Assembly: GCF_001418005.1 (NCBI RefSeq)
Contig: NZ_LIOL01000005.1
Location: forward strand, 62,001-126,000
DNA: 64,000 nt
Source: Chelatococcus sambhunathii
Lineage (GTDB): Bacteria > Pseudomonadota > Alphaproteobacteria > Rhizobiales > Beijerinckiaceae
Reading direction: 5' to 3'
Position numbers and translations under genes: made by a program. Shown one piece after another: positions 8,403-17,168 of this stretch; the stretch's first letter is position 1; each line of letters begins with the position of its first letter. Below the pieces are notes generated by a model, which was not told the DNA's origin, ran no database searches, and saw only the letters and a list, made by a program, of their open reading frames with translations.

Positions 8403-9650
8403 ATGACGGACAACAGGAAAACGGTGGCCGTCATCGGAGCCGGCCCGGCCGGGCTCATGGCGGCGGAAGAGCTGGTGCGGGCCGGCCTTGCCGTCACCGT
8501 CTACGAAGGCATGCCCTCGCCGGCGCGCAAGCTCCTCATGGCCGGGCGCGGCGGCCTCAACCTGACGCACGGGGAAGGGCGTGAGGCCTTCCTCGCCCGC
8601 TACGGCGCCGCCGAGCCGTGGCTCACCCCGATGATCGAGGCCTTTCCGCCGGCCGCGCTGCGCGCCTGGTGCGAGGGGCTCGGCGAAAAGACCTTCGTCG
8701 GCTCGAGCGGGCGCGTCTTCCCGGAGAGCTTCAAGGCCTCGCCGCTCCTGCGCGCCTGGCTACGCCGCCTCGACGGGCTCGGCGTGGCCCTGGCGACGCG
8801 CCACCGCTGGCAGGGCTGGGACGGGGACGGACGCCTCCTCCTCGAGAGGGAGGACGGCGATGCGCTTCACCTCGCGCCCGACGCCACATTGCTGGCGCTC
8901 GGCGGCGCGAGCTGGCCGCGCCTCGGCTCCGACGGGACGTGGACGGAGATTCTTGCCGCACGCGGCGTCGCGCTCACCCCGCTCGCGCCGGCCAACTGCG
9001 GCTTCGAGCATGCGTGGTCGCACCATTTCGCCGAGCGCTTCGCCGGCACGCCGCTGAAGCGCATCGCCATCGGCTTCGACGGCATGAGCGTCATGGGCGA
9101 GGCGGTCATCACGCGCGAGGGGCTGGAGGGCGGCGCCATCTATGCCCTGTCGGGGCGGTTGCGGGAGGCCATCGCCGCGCACGGCCCGCAGACGGTGACG
9201 CTCGACCTCAGGCCCGATCTCAGCCCGTCGCATCTTGCCGCCCGCCTCGCGCGGCCGCGCGGCAAGCAATCCACCGCCTCCTTTCTGCGCAAGGCGGGCG
9301 GCCTGATGCCCGTTGCCGTCAATCTCCTCAGGGAGGTCCTGGGCGAGTTGCCGGCCGAGCCTGCGGCGCTGGCGAAGGCGGCGAAGGCCCTGCCGCTCAC
9401 CCTCACCGCGCCGCGGCCGATCGCCCGCGCCATCTCCAGCGCCGGCGGCATCCGCCGCGAGGCACTCGACGACAACCTCATGCTGCAGGCCCTGCCCGGC
9501 GTCTTCGCCGCCGGCGAGATGCTGGACTGGGAGGCGCCGACCGGCGGCTACCTGCTGCAGGCCACCTTCGCGACCGGGGTGGCCGCTGCCCAGGGCATCC
9601 AGCGATGGCTCGGCGTAGAGCAAGCGTCGGGCGAAGCGGGGCCGAAATAG
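8403..9650 (+). CDS. TIGR03862 / HI0933-family flavoprotein
   Basis: A 415-residue FAD-binding protein of the HI0933-like (BaiN-type) family. The N-terminal dinucleotide motif VIGAGPAGLMAAEEL occupies residues about 9-23, followed by the family signature ARKLLMAGRGGLNLTH (about 41-56). The C-terminal GVFAAGEMLDWEAPTGGYLLQATFATG forms the second FAD contact. The family function is not established; proteins of this group are assumed to be flavin-dependent reductases or dehydrogenases. It lies 6 bases behind the Lrp-type gene and is the last gene before the nicotinate island. Confidence 0.88.
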   Translation: MTDNRKTVAVIGAGPAGLMAAEELVRAGLAVTVYEGMPSPARKLLMAGRGGLNLTHGEGREAFLARYGAAEPWLTPMIEAFPPAALRAWCEGLGEKTFVGSSGRVFPESFKASPLLRAWLRRLDGLGVALATRHRWQGWDGDGRLLLEREDGDALHLAPDATLLALGGASWPRLGSDGTWTEILAARGVALTPLAPANCGFEHAWSHHFAERFAGTPLKRIAIGFDGMSVMGEAVITREGLEGGAIYALSGRLREAIAAHGPQTVTLDLRPDLSPSHLAARLARPRGKQSTASFLRKAGGLMPVAVNLLREVLGELPAEPAALAKAAKALPLTLTAPRPIARAISSAGGIRREALDDNLMLQALPGVFAAGEMLDWEAPTGGYLLQATFATGVAAAQGIQRWLGVEQASGEAGPK

Positions 9651-9802
9651 CCCTCCGCATAGACCTTGGCGCCGCGATCGGAAATCCTTTCTTCATCAGG
9701 CACAGCGACGTGCAGGGGGCCCCAGGCCGCGCCTGCCGCGCTTTTGGGCAGTTGCCATGCGACACGCCTCGCCCTTGCCCGAAAAAGCGGGACGGCTGCC
9801 GC

Positions 9803-9849
9803 TTGACAGTGCCGCTCATCCAGTTGCAGATTATTTGTATACCAACAAA
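9803..9849 (+). promoter_or_regulatory. Promoter/operator of the nicotinate-dehydrogenase operon
   Basis: A perfect TTGACA box lies at 9803-9808. It is followed by the pseudo-palindrome TTTGTATACCAACAAA at 9834-9849 (TTTGT, six bases, ACAAA). With the preceding AGATTA the motif spans 22 bp (9828-9849). Its reverse complement recurs at 23843-23864 with two differences. The site ends 58 bases before the first gene of the operon, a position suitable for repression. The rest of the 257-base gap (9651-9907) shows no gene. Confidence 0.65.
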
Positions 9850-9907
9850 AAACTGATCGGCATTGCTGATGCCGTCAGAGGGTGAACATCAGTTTCGGGA
9901 GGCATCG

Positions 9908-10759
9908 ATGTACCTCCGTCCGCGGACCCTCGACGAAGCGCTCGGCGCGCTCGCGACAACGGGCGCGCAAGTCCTGGCCGGCGGCACGGATGTCTTTCCG
10001 GCCCTCGGCGACCGGCCGCAGGCGCGCCCCTTCCTCGACATCTCGGCGCTGCCGGAGCTGCGCGGCATCGGCATGGGGCCGGACCATGTGCGCATCGGCG
10101 CCGCAACCACCTGGACCGAGGTCGCGAGGGCAGACCTGCCGCGCGGCTTCGACGCCCTGAAGGCCGCTGCACGCGAGGTCGGCTCCATCCAGATCCAGAA
10201 CCGCGGCACGATCGCCGGCAATCTCTGCAACGCCTCGCCCGCCGCCGACGGCGTGCCGCCGCTGATCGCGCTCGATGCCGAGGTCGAGCTCGCCTCCCGC
10301 GCCGGCATCCGCCGCCTGCCGCTCGCCGCCTTCATCTCGGGCTATCGCCGCACGGAGCGGCGCGAGGACGAGATCGTCACGGCGGTGCTCGTGCCCCATG
10401 CCATGACGGATGCCCGCTCCGTCTTCCTCAAGCTCGGCGCGCGGCGCTATCTCGTCATCTCCATCGTCATGGTCGCGGCCATGCTGCGCACCGACGAGAC
10501 GGGCCGCATCGACGCGGCGCGCGTCGCGGTGGGTTCCTGCTCGGCCGTGGCCCAGCGCCTGCCGGCGCTGGAAGCGGCGCTCATCGGCAAGCCGGCCGCG
10601 GCCGGTATCGGCACGGCCGTCGCGGCCGCGCATCTTGCCCCCCTTTCCCCCATTGACGACGTGCGCGCCACCGGTGCCTACCGCGCGGATGCGGCCGAGA
10701 CGCTCGTCGCCCGCGCGCTCGAAGCCTGCGTGCGCGATGCGGCCAAGGAGGCCGCCTGA
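9908..10759 (+). CDS. Molybdenum hydroxylase FAD subunit (probable nicotinate dehydrogenase)
   Basis: The 283-residue medium subunit of a xanthine-dehydrogenase-family enzyme. It carries FAD and passes electrons from the iron-sulfur subunit to the final acceptor. The ATG at 9908 is preceded by GGGAGG and gives the standard start MYLRPRTLDEAL. FAD motifs are LAGGTDVFP (about 31-39), IGAATTW, the conserved QIQNRGTIAGNLCNASPAADGVPPL around residues 97-121 and LKLGARRYL further on. It heads the operon and ends one base before the start codon of the fused Fe-S/Mo subunit. The substrate assignment (nicotinate) comes from the 6-hydroxynicotinate reductase and enamidase homologues nearby, not from this subunit. 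Confidence 0.85.
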   Translation: MYLRPRTLDEALGALATTGAQVLAGGTDVFPALGDRPQARPFLDISALPELRGIGMGPDHVRIGAATTWTEVARADLPRGFDALKAAAREVGSIQIQNRGTIAGNLCNASPAADGVPPLIALDAEVELASRAGIRRLPLAAFISGYRRTERREDEIVTAVLVPHAMTDARSVFLKLGARRYLVISIVMVAAMLRTDETGRIDAARVAVGSCSAVAQRLPALEAALIGKPAAAGIGTAVAAAHLAPLSPIDDVRATGAYRADAAETLVARALEACVRDAAKEAA

Positions 10760-10760
10760 C

Positions 10761-13550
10761 ATGCTCGACCGGGTTGCCGCAACCGAGAGCCACGCCGGCC
10801 TCGCCCTCACCGTGAACGGCCGGACGGTCGAGGTCACCGCCTCGCCCGCCGCGCGCCTCTCCAGGGTGCTGCGCGACGACCTCGGCCTCACGGGCACCAA
10901 GGTCGGCTGCGACGCCGGCGACTGCGGCGCCTGCTCCGTGCTCGTCGACGGCGAGGCCGTCTGCTCCTGTCTCGTCGCCGCCGGGCAGGTCGAGGGCTGC
11001 AGCGTCACTACTGTCGAAGGCCTGCCGACCGACCACCCCGTCGCCGGGCGCCTCGAGGAAGCCTTTCTACGCCACGGCGCCGCCCAGTGCGGCATCTGCA
11101 CGCCGGGCATGCTGGTCGCCGCCGTCGCGCTGCTCGCCCGCAACGAACGGCCGGGCGAGGTCGAGGTGCTCGACGCCATCGGTGGCGTGCTCTGCCGCTG
11201 CACCGGCTATCGCAAGATCGTCGCCGCCATCCTCGACGTGGCGGCCGAGGCGCGGGCCGAAGTGCTGCCGGAGGGCGGCGAGGCCGTCGGCGCCCGCATC
11301 CGCCGTCTCGACGGGCTGAAAAAGGTGCGCGGCACCGACATCTTCGGCGCCGACGAGGCGCCGGCCGATGCGCTCGTCCTCCGGGCCGTGCGCAGCCCCT
11401 ACCACCGCGCCGCTTTCACCTTCGGCGACATCGACGCCTTCCTCGCCCGCCATCCCGGCATCGTGCGCGTCTTCACGGCGAAGGACGTGCCGGGCGAGAA
11501 CTGCTACGGCGTCATCCCGCCCTTCGCCGACCAGCCGGTCTTCGCCGAGACGGAGGCGCGCTTCCGCGGCGAGGCTGTGGCGGCCATCGTCGGCGAGGCC
11601 GCGGCCATGGCCGCGCTCGACCTGTCCGACTTCCCCGTCACCTGGCAGGAGCTGCCGGCCAATACGACGATCGATGCGGCGCTCGCGGAAGACGCGCCGC
11701 TCGTGCACACGGGCCGCGCGGGCAACATCCTCGTCGGCGGCCGCGTCGTCAGGGGCGATGTCGAGGCCGCGCTCGAGAAGGCCGACGTGGTTGTCGACGG
11801 CGAATTCGAAACCGGCTTCGTCGAGCACGCCTATATCGAGCCGGAGGCCGGCTTTGCCCGCCGCGTCGGCGAGCGCATCGAGGTGCAGGCCTGCACCCAG
11901 GCGCCCTACATGGACCGCGACGACGTCGCCAAGGTGCTCGGCATCGCGCCCGAGGCCGTGCGCATCATACCGACCGCCGTCGGCGGCGGCTTCGGCTCCA
12001 AGCTCGACCTCTCGGTGCAGCCCTTCGTCGCCGTCGCCGCGTGGCACCTCGACCGGCCGGTGCGCATGACCTACACGCGCCCCGAGTCGATCATGACGAC
12101 CACGAAGCGCCACCCGGCGCGTATACGGGCACGGGCCGGCGCGATGAAGGACGGCAGGCTCGTCGGACTCGATTTCCACGGCGACTTCAACACCGGCGCT
12201 TATTCCTCCTGGGGCCCGACGGTGGCAAACCGCGTGCCGGTGCACGCCTCCGGTCCCTATTACGTGCCGCATTACCGGGCGTTGACGCGCGCCGTGCACA
12301 CGCACCTGGTGCCCGCCGGCGCGTTCCGCGGCTTCGGCGTGCCGCAGGCGAGCATCGCGCAGGAGCAACTCTACGACGAGCTCGCCGACAGGATCGGCAT
12401 GGACCGGCTGGAATTTCGCCTGCGCAACGCGCTGCGCGCCGACCAGCCGACCGTGACCGGCCAGGTGCTCGGCGAAGGCGTCGGCATCCGCGCCTGTTTC
12501 GAAGCCCTCGTGCCGCACTGGCAGCGCGCGCGGGCCGAGGCGGCCGCCTTCAATGCGACGAGCGAGCGCAAGGACGACGGCCGGCTGCGCCGCGGCGTCG
12601 GCGTCGCCGGCATGTGGTACGGCTGCGGCAACACCTCGTTGCCCAACCCCTCCACCATCCGCGTCGGCCTCAAGCGCGACGGGCGCATCGGGCTGCATCA
12701 GGGCGCGGTCGACATCGGCCAGGGCTCCAACACCGTCATCACCCAGATCTGCGCCGACGCGCTCGGCGCGCCGATTGCCCGCTTCGACCTCGTCTCGGCC
12801 GACACGGATCTGACGCCCGACTGCGGCAAGACCTCCGCCTCGCGCCAGACCTTCGTGACCGGCAAGGCCGCCGAACTCGCGGGCCGCGCGCTGCGCGCCG
12901 CCATCCTGCGCCTCGCCAATGCCGGCGAGGGCGCGACGGTCACTTTCGCCGACGATACGGTCACCGTGCGCGACGGCGGCCACGAGCGCGCCATCGCCCT
13001 GGCCGATCTGCCGGCCGACGAGCACGGCTACCTGCTGACCGGCGAAGCCACCTTCGACCCGCCGACGAGCCCGCTCGATGCCGACGGCCAGGGCGTCCCC
13101 TACGCCGTCTACGGCTTCGGCGCCCATATGGTGGAGGTCGAGGTTGACACCGCGCTCGGCACGGTGAAGGCCCTCAAGATCACCGCGGCGCACGACGTCG
13201 GCCGCGCCATCAACCCGACCCTCGTCGAGGGACAGATCGAGGGCGGCGCCGCGCAGGGCCTCGGCCTCGCCCTCATGGAGGAGTTCTTCCCTGGCAAGGG
13301 GGAGAACCTGCACGACTATCTCGTCCCCTCGGCCGGGGACATGCCGCCGGTCGAGTCCATTCTCATCGAGGATGCCTCGCCCATCGGTCCCTTCGGCGCC
13401 AAGGGCATCGGCGAACAGGCGCTGATCCCGACCGCCCCGGCCATCCTCAACGCCATTCACGACGCCGCCGGTGTGCGCATCCGCCGCGTGCCGGCAACGC
13501 CCGACCGGGTGCGCGCCGCGATTCTCGCCGCCAGAAGCGTACGAGGCTGA
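10761..13550 (+). CDS. Fused 2Fe-2S / molybdopterin subunit of molybdenum hydroxylase (probable nicotinate dehydrogenase)
   Basis: A 929-residue fusion of the small and large subunits found separately in many relatives. Residues 1-160 hold two 2Fe-2S clusters: C50, C55, C58, C70, then C110, C113, C145, C147. From about 175 the molybdopterin domain follows with GGGFGSK, the AFRGFGVPQ segment and, near the C-terminus, KGIGEQALIPTAP with the Glu expected to be the catalytic base. With the FAD subunit it would hydroxylate nicotinate at C6 to 6-hydroxynicotinate using water. Generic annotation would be xanthine dehydrogenase; context argues against purines. Maturation factors for the Mo cofactor are not in the window. 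The next gene starts one base after its stop. Confidence 0.85.
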   Translation: MLDRVAATESHAGLALTVNGRTVEVTASPAARLSRVLRDDLGLTGTKVGCDAGDCGACSVLVDGEAVCSCLVAAGQVEGCSVTTVEGLPTDHPVAGRLEEAFLRHGAAQCGICTPGMLVAAVALLARNERPGEVEVLDAIGGVLCRCTGYRKIVAAILDVAAEARAEVLPEGGEAVGARIRRLDGLKKVRGTDIFGADEAPADALVLRAVRSPYHRAAFTFGDIDAFLARHPGIVRVFTAKDVPGENCYGVIPPFADQPVFAETEARFRGEAVAAIVGEAAAMAALDLSDFPVTWQELPANTTIDAALAEDAPLVHTGRAGNILVGGRVVRGDVEAALEKADVVVDGEFETGFVEHAYIEPEAGFARRVGERIEVQACTQAPYMDRDDVAKVLGIAPEAVRIIPTAVGGGFGSKLDLSVQPFVAVAAWHLDRPVRMTYTRPESIMTTTKRHPARIRARAGAMKDGRLVGLDFHGDFNTGAYSSWGPTVANRVPVHASGPYYVPHYRALTRAVHTHLVPAGAFRGFGVPQASIAQEQLYDELADRIGMDRLEFRLRNALRADQPTVTGQVLGEGVGIRACFEALVPHWQRARAEAAAFNATSERKDDGRLRRGVGVAGMWYGCGNTSLPNPSTIRVGLKRDGRIGLHQGAVDIGQGSNTVITQICADALGAPIARFDLVSADTDLTPDCGKTSASRQTFVTGKAAELAGRALRAAILRLANAGEGATVTFADDTVTVRDGGHERAIALADLPADEHGYLLTGEATFDPPTSPLDADGQGVPYAVYGFGAHMVEVEVDTALGTVKALKITAAHDVGRAINPTLVEGQIEGGAAQGLGLALMEEFFPGKGENLHDYLVPSAGDMPPVESILIEDASPIGPFGAKGIGEQALIPTAPAILNAIHDAAGVRIRRVPATPDRVRAAILAARSVRG

Positions 13551-13551
13551 C

Positions 13552-15045
13552 ATGCAGAACGACCAGGCGGCCGCCCCGGGCGCGGCCAGGGACGACAAGA
13601 TCCGCTGTGATGCCTGCCCCGTGATGTGCTACATCAAGCCGGGCATGACCGGTGCCTGCGACCGCTACGCCAACCACGAGGGCGAGTTGGTCCGCGTCGA
13701 CCCGCACGTCGTGCTGGAGCGTACGCTCGCCCAGGGCGGCAACGTGGTGCCCTTCAACAGGGGCGAATGGGACGGCACCATCGTCCAGGGGGAGGAGACC
13801 TTCGTTACCGCCATCGGCGCCGGCACCACCTATCCCGACTACAAGCCCGCGCCCTTCATCGTCTCGTCCGAGGTGGACGGAGTGGACATGGTGACGGTCG
13901 TCACCGAAGGCATCTTCAGCTATTGCGGCGTCAAGGTGAAGATCGACACCGACCGCCACCTCGGCCCGGAGCAGGCGACCGTGCGCGTCGAGGGTGAGGC
14001 CGTCGGCCACGTCACCACCGGCGAATACGGCTCGCAGATGCTGTCGCTCGGCGGCGTGCATCACCTGACCGGCGGCTCGAAGAAGGAGGGCCGCGTCACC
14101 TGCGACGCGCTGCTCGACCTGTGTAACGGCAAGGCGGTGGAAATGACCATCGACGACGGCGCCACCGTCGTCGTTCAGGCCGGCAAGCCGCCGATCGTCA
14201 ACGGCGTCGCTGAGGAGCGCATGCGCGTCGGCTGCGGCTCGGCCACCATCGGCATGTTCGCCAAGCAGTGGCACGGCAAGGTCGACGAGGTGGTGGTAGT
14301 CGACGATCACATCACCGGCGTTCTCTCCGAGCACCAGGCCGGCAAGCTGCTCGACATCCCCGAGACCGGCATCAAGATGAAGGGCCGGCGCTCGACCCCG
14401 GGCCGCTACTTCCAGGTGGCGGAGCCGGGCACGGGCTGGGGCGGCACCAACATCTCCGATCCCCTGTCGATCCTCGGCCCCTTCGATCCCGAGGTGGCGC
14501 GACCGGGCCTCCGGCTCCTCATGGTCTCCACCACCGGCGAGCACCATGCCTATTACGAGCTCGACGAGGCGCTCACGCCGGTCGAGCGCGCGCTGCCCGA
14601 GGCGCTCAGCCAGTCGGTCGAGCGCATCAAGGAGAACTGCGAGCCCGCCCTGTGCACCGTGCTCTTCATGGGCGGGGCCGGCGGCTCGCTGCGCGCCGGC
14701 GTCACCGAGAACCCAGTTCGCCTCACCCTCTCCGTCAAGGACGCGCTCACCTATGTCACCTGCGGCGGCGCTCCGGTCTATGTCTGGCCTGGCGGCGGCA
14801 TCACCTTCATGGTGGACGTGACGCGCGTGCCGGAGAACGCCTTCGGCTACGTGCCGACACCGGCCCTCGTCGCGCCCATCGAGTTCACCATGCGGCTGAG
14901 CGACTACGAGGCGCTCGGCGGCCATATGGGCGAGGTCCGTCCGGTTTCGTCGCTCGAGCCGGGCGAGGCGCGCCGGCAGGTGCCGCACCGCCTGGACAAT
15001 CCCTGGCCGCTGTCGCCGCAGAAGGCGAAAAGGTCGCACGGATGA
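13552..15045 (+). CDS. hnr: 6-hydroxynicotinate reductase homologue
   Basis: A 497-residue protein resembling the 6-hydroxynicotinate reductase of the Eubacterium barkeri nicotinate pathway, which reduces 6-hydroxynicotinate to 1,4,5,6-tetrahydro-6-oxonicotinate with reduced ferredoxin. The N-terminus carries C19-x2-C22-x3-C26-x9-C36, suited to an iron-sulfur cluster. The middle part (TEGIFSYCGVKVKIDTD, EYGSQMLSLGGVHHLTGG) recalls flavin-containing oxidoreductases of the coenzyme F420 hydrogenase beta type, an uncertain resemblance. The start at 13552 follows the previous stop by one base; the longer open frame upstream overlaps that gene. The next gene overlaps by ATGA. A ferredoxin gene under the same predicted operator (23897) is the likely electron donor. 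Confidence 0.82.
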   Translation: MQNDQAAAPGAARDDKIRCDACPVMCYIKPGMTGACDRYANHEGELVRVDPHVVLERTLAQGGNVVPFNRGEWDGTIVQGEETFVTAIGAGTTYPDYKPAPFIVSSEVDGVDMVTVVTEGIFSYCGVKVKIDTDRHLGPEQATVRVEGEAVGHVTTGEYGSQMLSLGGVHHLTGGSKKEGRVTCDALLDLCNGKAVEMTIDDGATVVVQAGKPPIVNGVAEERMRVGCGSATIGMFAKQWHGKVDEVVVVDDHITGVLSEHQAGKLLDIPETGIKMKGRRSTPGRYFQVAEPGTGWGGTNISDPLSILGPFDPEVARPGLRLLMVSTTGEHHAYYELDEALTPVERALPEALSQSVERIKENCEPALCTVLFMGGAGGSLRAGVTENPVRLTLSVKDALTYVTCGGAPVYVWPGGGITFMVDVTRVPENAFGYVPTPALVAPIEFTMRLSDYEALGGHMGEVRPVSSLEPGEARRQVPHRLDNPWPLSPQKAKRSHG

Positions 15046-15962
15046 GGGACGCCGCCACCGCCCGCATGCTGCCCGACGGGCGCCGGCTGCACCTGCAGCA
15101 CGGCCCGATCGACCTCGTCATCGAGGCCTTCGGCGAAGCGGGCGAGGTGGCGCGCGCCTACGAGGCGGCCGCGCGGCGCTTCGCGACCCTGCTCGACGAG
15201 CTGTGCGCCGAACTGCCGGCCCTGCGGCGGCAGGCGCGCCCCGGCGATCCGCCGCTCGCCGGCACCGTCGCGCGGCGCATGCAGGGAGCCGTCATGCCCT
15301 ATGCGGGGGCTGGCTTCATCACGCCCATGGCGGCCGTTGCCGGCGCCGATGCGGACGAGGTCCTCGCCGCCATGCTCACCGTGGCACGGCTCGACAAGGC
15401 CTATGTCAACAACGGCGGCGACATCGCGCTCCATCTTAGCGCGGGCAGCACCTTCTCCATCGGCATGGTCGACAGACCGGACGAGCCGGGCCTCTTCGGC
15501 ACCCTCAGCCTCACCGCTGCGCACGGCGTCGGCGGCATCGCGACGAGCGGCCGGCACGGGCGCAGCTTCTCGCTGGGCATCGCCGACGCGGTCACCGTGC
15601 TCGCCCGCGACGCGGCGGCGGCGGATGCGGCCGCAACCATGATCGCCAACGCCGTCGACCTGCCGGGCCATCCCGCCGTCATGCGCGTGCCCGCCTCGGC
15701 CCTCGCGCCGGAGAGCGACCTCGGCGAGCGCCCGGTGACGCGCGCCGTGCGCTGCCTCGACGCCATCGACATCGCGGCGGCGCTCGACGCCGGCTGCGGC
15801 TTCGCGCAGGCGCTTCTCCACCGCGGACTGATCGTTGCCGCGGCATTGCATTTGCAAGGTCACACGCGAACGGTAGGCTCGCTGCCGGCCGCACCCACCG
15901 TCGCGGCGCCCGCGCCGCGGCTGGCTGACACTTTCCGGGAGACGGGTCCGATCCATGCCTGA
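15042..15962 (+). CDS. UPF0280 family protein
   Basis: A 306-residue protein of uncharacterised family UPF0280. The start codon overlaps the upstream stop (ATGA). Recognisable segments are HGPIDLVIEAFGE near residue 20, MQGAVMPYAGAGFITPMAAVAGADADEV (about 80-107) and YVNNGGDIALHL, where the NNGGDIA motif resembles that of ApbE-type FMN transferases, to which the family is thought to be structurally related. No signal peptide is visible, so it is probably cytosolic. Its place between 6-hydroxynicotinate reductase and two PF06684 genes, with overlapping ends, argues for a role in the same pathway, for example flavin attachment to, or activation of, a pathway enzyme, or a step after ring opening. 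None of this is proven. Confidence 0.78.
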   Translation: MRDAATARMLPDGRRLHLQHGPIDLVIEAFGEAGEVARAYEAAARRFATLLDELCAELPALRRQARPGDPPLAGTVARRMQGAVMPYAGAGFITPMAAVAGADADEVLAAMLTVARLDKAYVNNGGDIALHLSAGSTFSIGMVDRPDEPGLFGTLSLTAAHGVGGIATSGRHGRSFSLGIADAVTVLARDAAAADAAATMIANAVDLPGHPAVMRVPASALAPESDLGERPVTRAVRCLDAIDIAAALDAGCGFAQALLHRGLIVAAALHLQGHTRTVGSLPAAPTVAAPAPRLADTFRETGPIHA

Positions 15963-16539
15963 CGTCGATGTCCGCAAGCGCCTGATCACGGTGGAGGAGA
16001 TCTTCCACGAGGGCGGCCGGCCGGCCGCAAGGCCCCTCAAGCGCGGCGCCATCGTCGCCGTGATCGCCAATCCCTTCGCCGGCCGCCATGTCGAGGACAT
16101 CGCCGGCTTCATGGACGACCTGAAGCCCCTCGGCCTCGCCATGGCGCGGGACCTCATCGCCGCCCTCGGCGGCGACGTCGCGGCGATCGAGGGCTACGGC
16201 AAGGGCGCCATCGTCGGCGCCGCGGGCGAATTGGAGCACGGCGCGCTGTGGCACGTGCCCGGCGGCTATGCCATGCGCGAGGCTCTGGGCGATGCCAAGG
16301 CCATCGTGCCCTCGACAAAGAAGGTCGGCGGGCCGGGCGCGCGCCTCGACGTGCCGGTCACGCACATCAACGCTTCCTACGTGCGCAGCCATTTCGACGC
16401 CATGGAGGTGGGCATCCCCGATTCCCCGCGCGCCGACGAGATGGCGGTCATTCTCGTCATGACGACGGGGCCGCGCATCCACGCCCGTGTCGGCGGGCTG
16501 AAGGCGAGCGAGATCAAGGGAGAGGACGGCCTGAGATGA
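15955..16539 (+). CDS. PF06684 (DUF1185) 'amino acid synthesis' family protein, copy 1
   Basis: A 194-residue protein of PF06684. Solved members have a variant of the Bacillus chorismate mutase fold; the biochemical role is unknown. Landmarks are ANPFAGRHVEDI (about 38-49), GYGKGAIVGAAGELEHGALW (about 80-99), STKKVGGPGARLDVP and the end VGGLKASEIKGEDGLR. The gene overlaps the UPF0280 gene by 8 bases and the next copy by 4, so translation is probably coupled. Copy 2 is the same length and keeps every one of these motifs, so the pair arose by duplication and may form a hetero-oligomer. Context suggests a job in nicotinate breakdown, possibly on the 2-formylglutarate branch; this is inference. 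Confidence 0.8.
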   Translation: MPDVDVRKRLITVEEIFHEGGRPAARPLKRGAIVAVIANPFAGRHVEDIAGFMDDLKPLGLAMARDLIAALGGDVAAIEGYGKGAIVGAAGELEHGALWHVPGGYAMREALGDAKAIVPSTKKVGGPGARLDVPVTHINASYVRSHFDAMEVGIPDSPRADEMAVILVMTTGPRIHARVGGLKASEIKGEDGLR

Positions 16540-17120
16540 AGGCGAAGATCCGCAAGATCGCGACATTCGTCGAGGAAACCCACACCGAGATGGGCCGGCT
16601 GGTGAGCCCGCCGACCCGAAAGGCCGCGGCTGTCGCCGTGATCGAGAACCCCTTTGCCGGGCGCTATGTCGAGGACCTCGGCGAGCTCATGGACATCGGC
16701 GAGGAGCTCGGCGGTCTCCTGGCGGAGAAGGCCGTCGCGGCGCTGGGCATCGAGGGGACTGCGGCCGAGAGCTACGGTAAGGCCGCTCTCGTCGGCGAGA
16801 ACGGGGAACTGGAGCACGCCGCCGCCATCCTGCACCCGCGCATGGGCACACCCGTGCGCAAGGTGCTGGGCAAGGGTGCGGCCCTCATTCCTTCGTCGAA
16901 GAAGCGAGGCGGGCCGGGCGCGGTGCTCGACATCCCGCTCGGCCACAAGGATGCCGCCTATGTGCGCAGCCACTTCGACGGCATGGAGGTGAGCCTCAAT
17001 GACGCGCCGCGGGCCGGCGAAATCCTGGTGGCGGTCGCCGTCACCGATTCCGGCCGACCGCTGCCGCGCGTCGGCGGGCTGACGAAACAAGAGATCAAGG
17101 GTGAGGACGGCTTGCGCTGA
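16536..17120 (+). CDS. PF06684 (DUF1185) 'amino acid synthesis' family protein, copy 2
   Basis: A 194-residue paralogue of the preceding gene, starting within its stop codon (ATGA). It repeats the landmarks IENPFAGRYVEDLGELMD, SYGKAALVGENGELEHAAA, SSKKRGGPGAVLDIP, YVRSHFDGMEV and the end KQEIKGEDGLR. Differences are concentrated in the N-terminal 30 residues and around residues 95-110. Both copies retain the Lys of YGK, Glu-His of GELEH and the STKK/SSKK pair, so neither is obviously dead. The following substrate-binding-protein gene starts 48 bases downstream, after which the operon becomes transport genes. Confidence 0.8.
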   Translation: MKAKIRKIATFVEETHTEMGRLVSPPTRKAAAVAVIENPFAGRYVEDLGELMDIGEELGGLLAEKAVAALGIEGTAAESYGKAALVGENGELEHAAAILHPRMGTPVRKVLGKGAALIPSSKKRGGPGAVLDIPLGHKDAAYVRSHFDGMEVSLNDAPRAGEILVAVAVTDSGRPLPRVGGLTKQEIKGEDGLR

Positions 17121-17168
17121 CGGTCCAGACCAGAGGGGACGGGCGCGGACGACAACGGGAGAGAGCAC

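Noticed and set aside
9908-13550. Interpretation as xanthine dehydrogenase for purine catabolism
   Set aside because: No purine-pathway genes are coupled to it; the immediate neighbours are 6-hydroxynicotinate reductase and enamidase homologues. The single guanine deaminase gene is 40 kb away. Not fully excluded without phylogeny.
11067-13598. 843-codon minus-strand frame opposite the fused molybdenum hydroxylase
   Set aside because: Codon pattern is the mirror of a GC-rich gene; composition (Gly/Arg/His/Asp/Ala) has no domain character, while the plus strand has complete Fe-S and Mo motifs.
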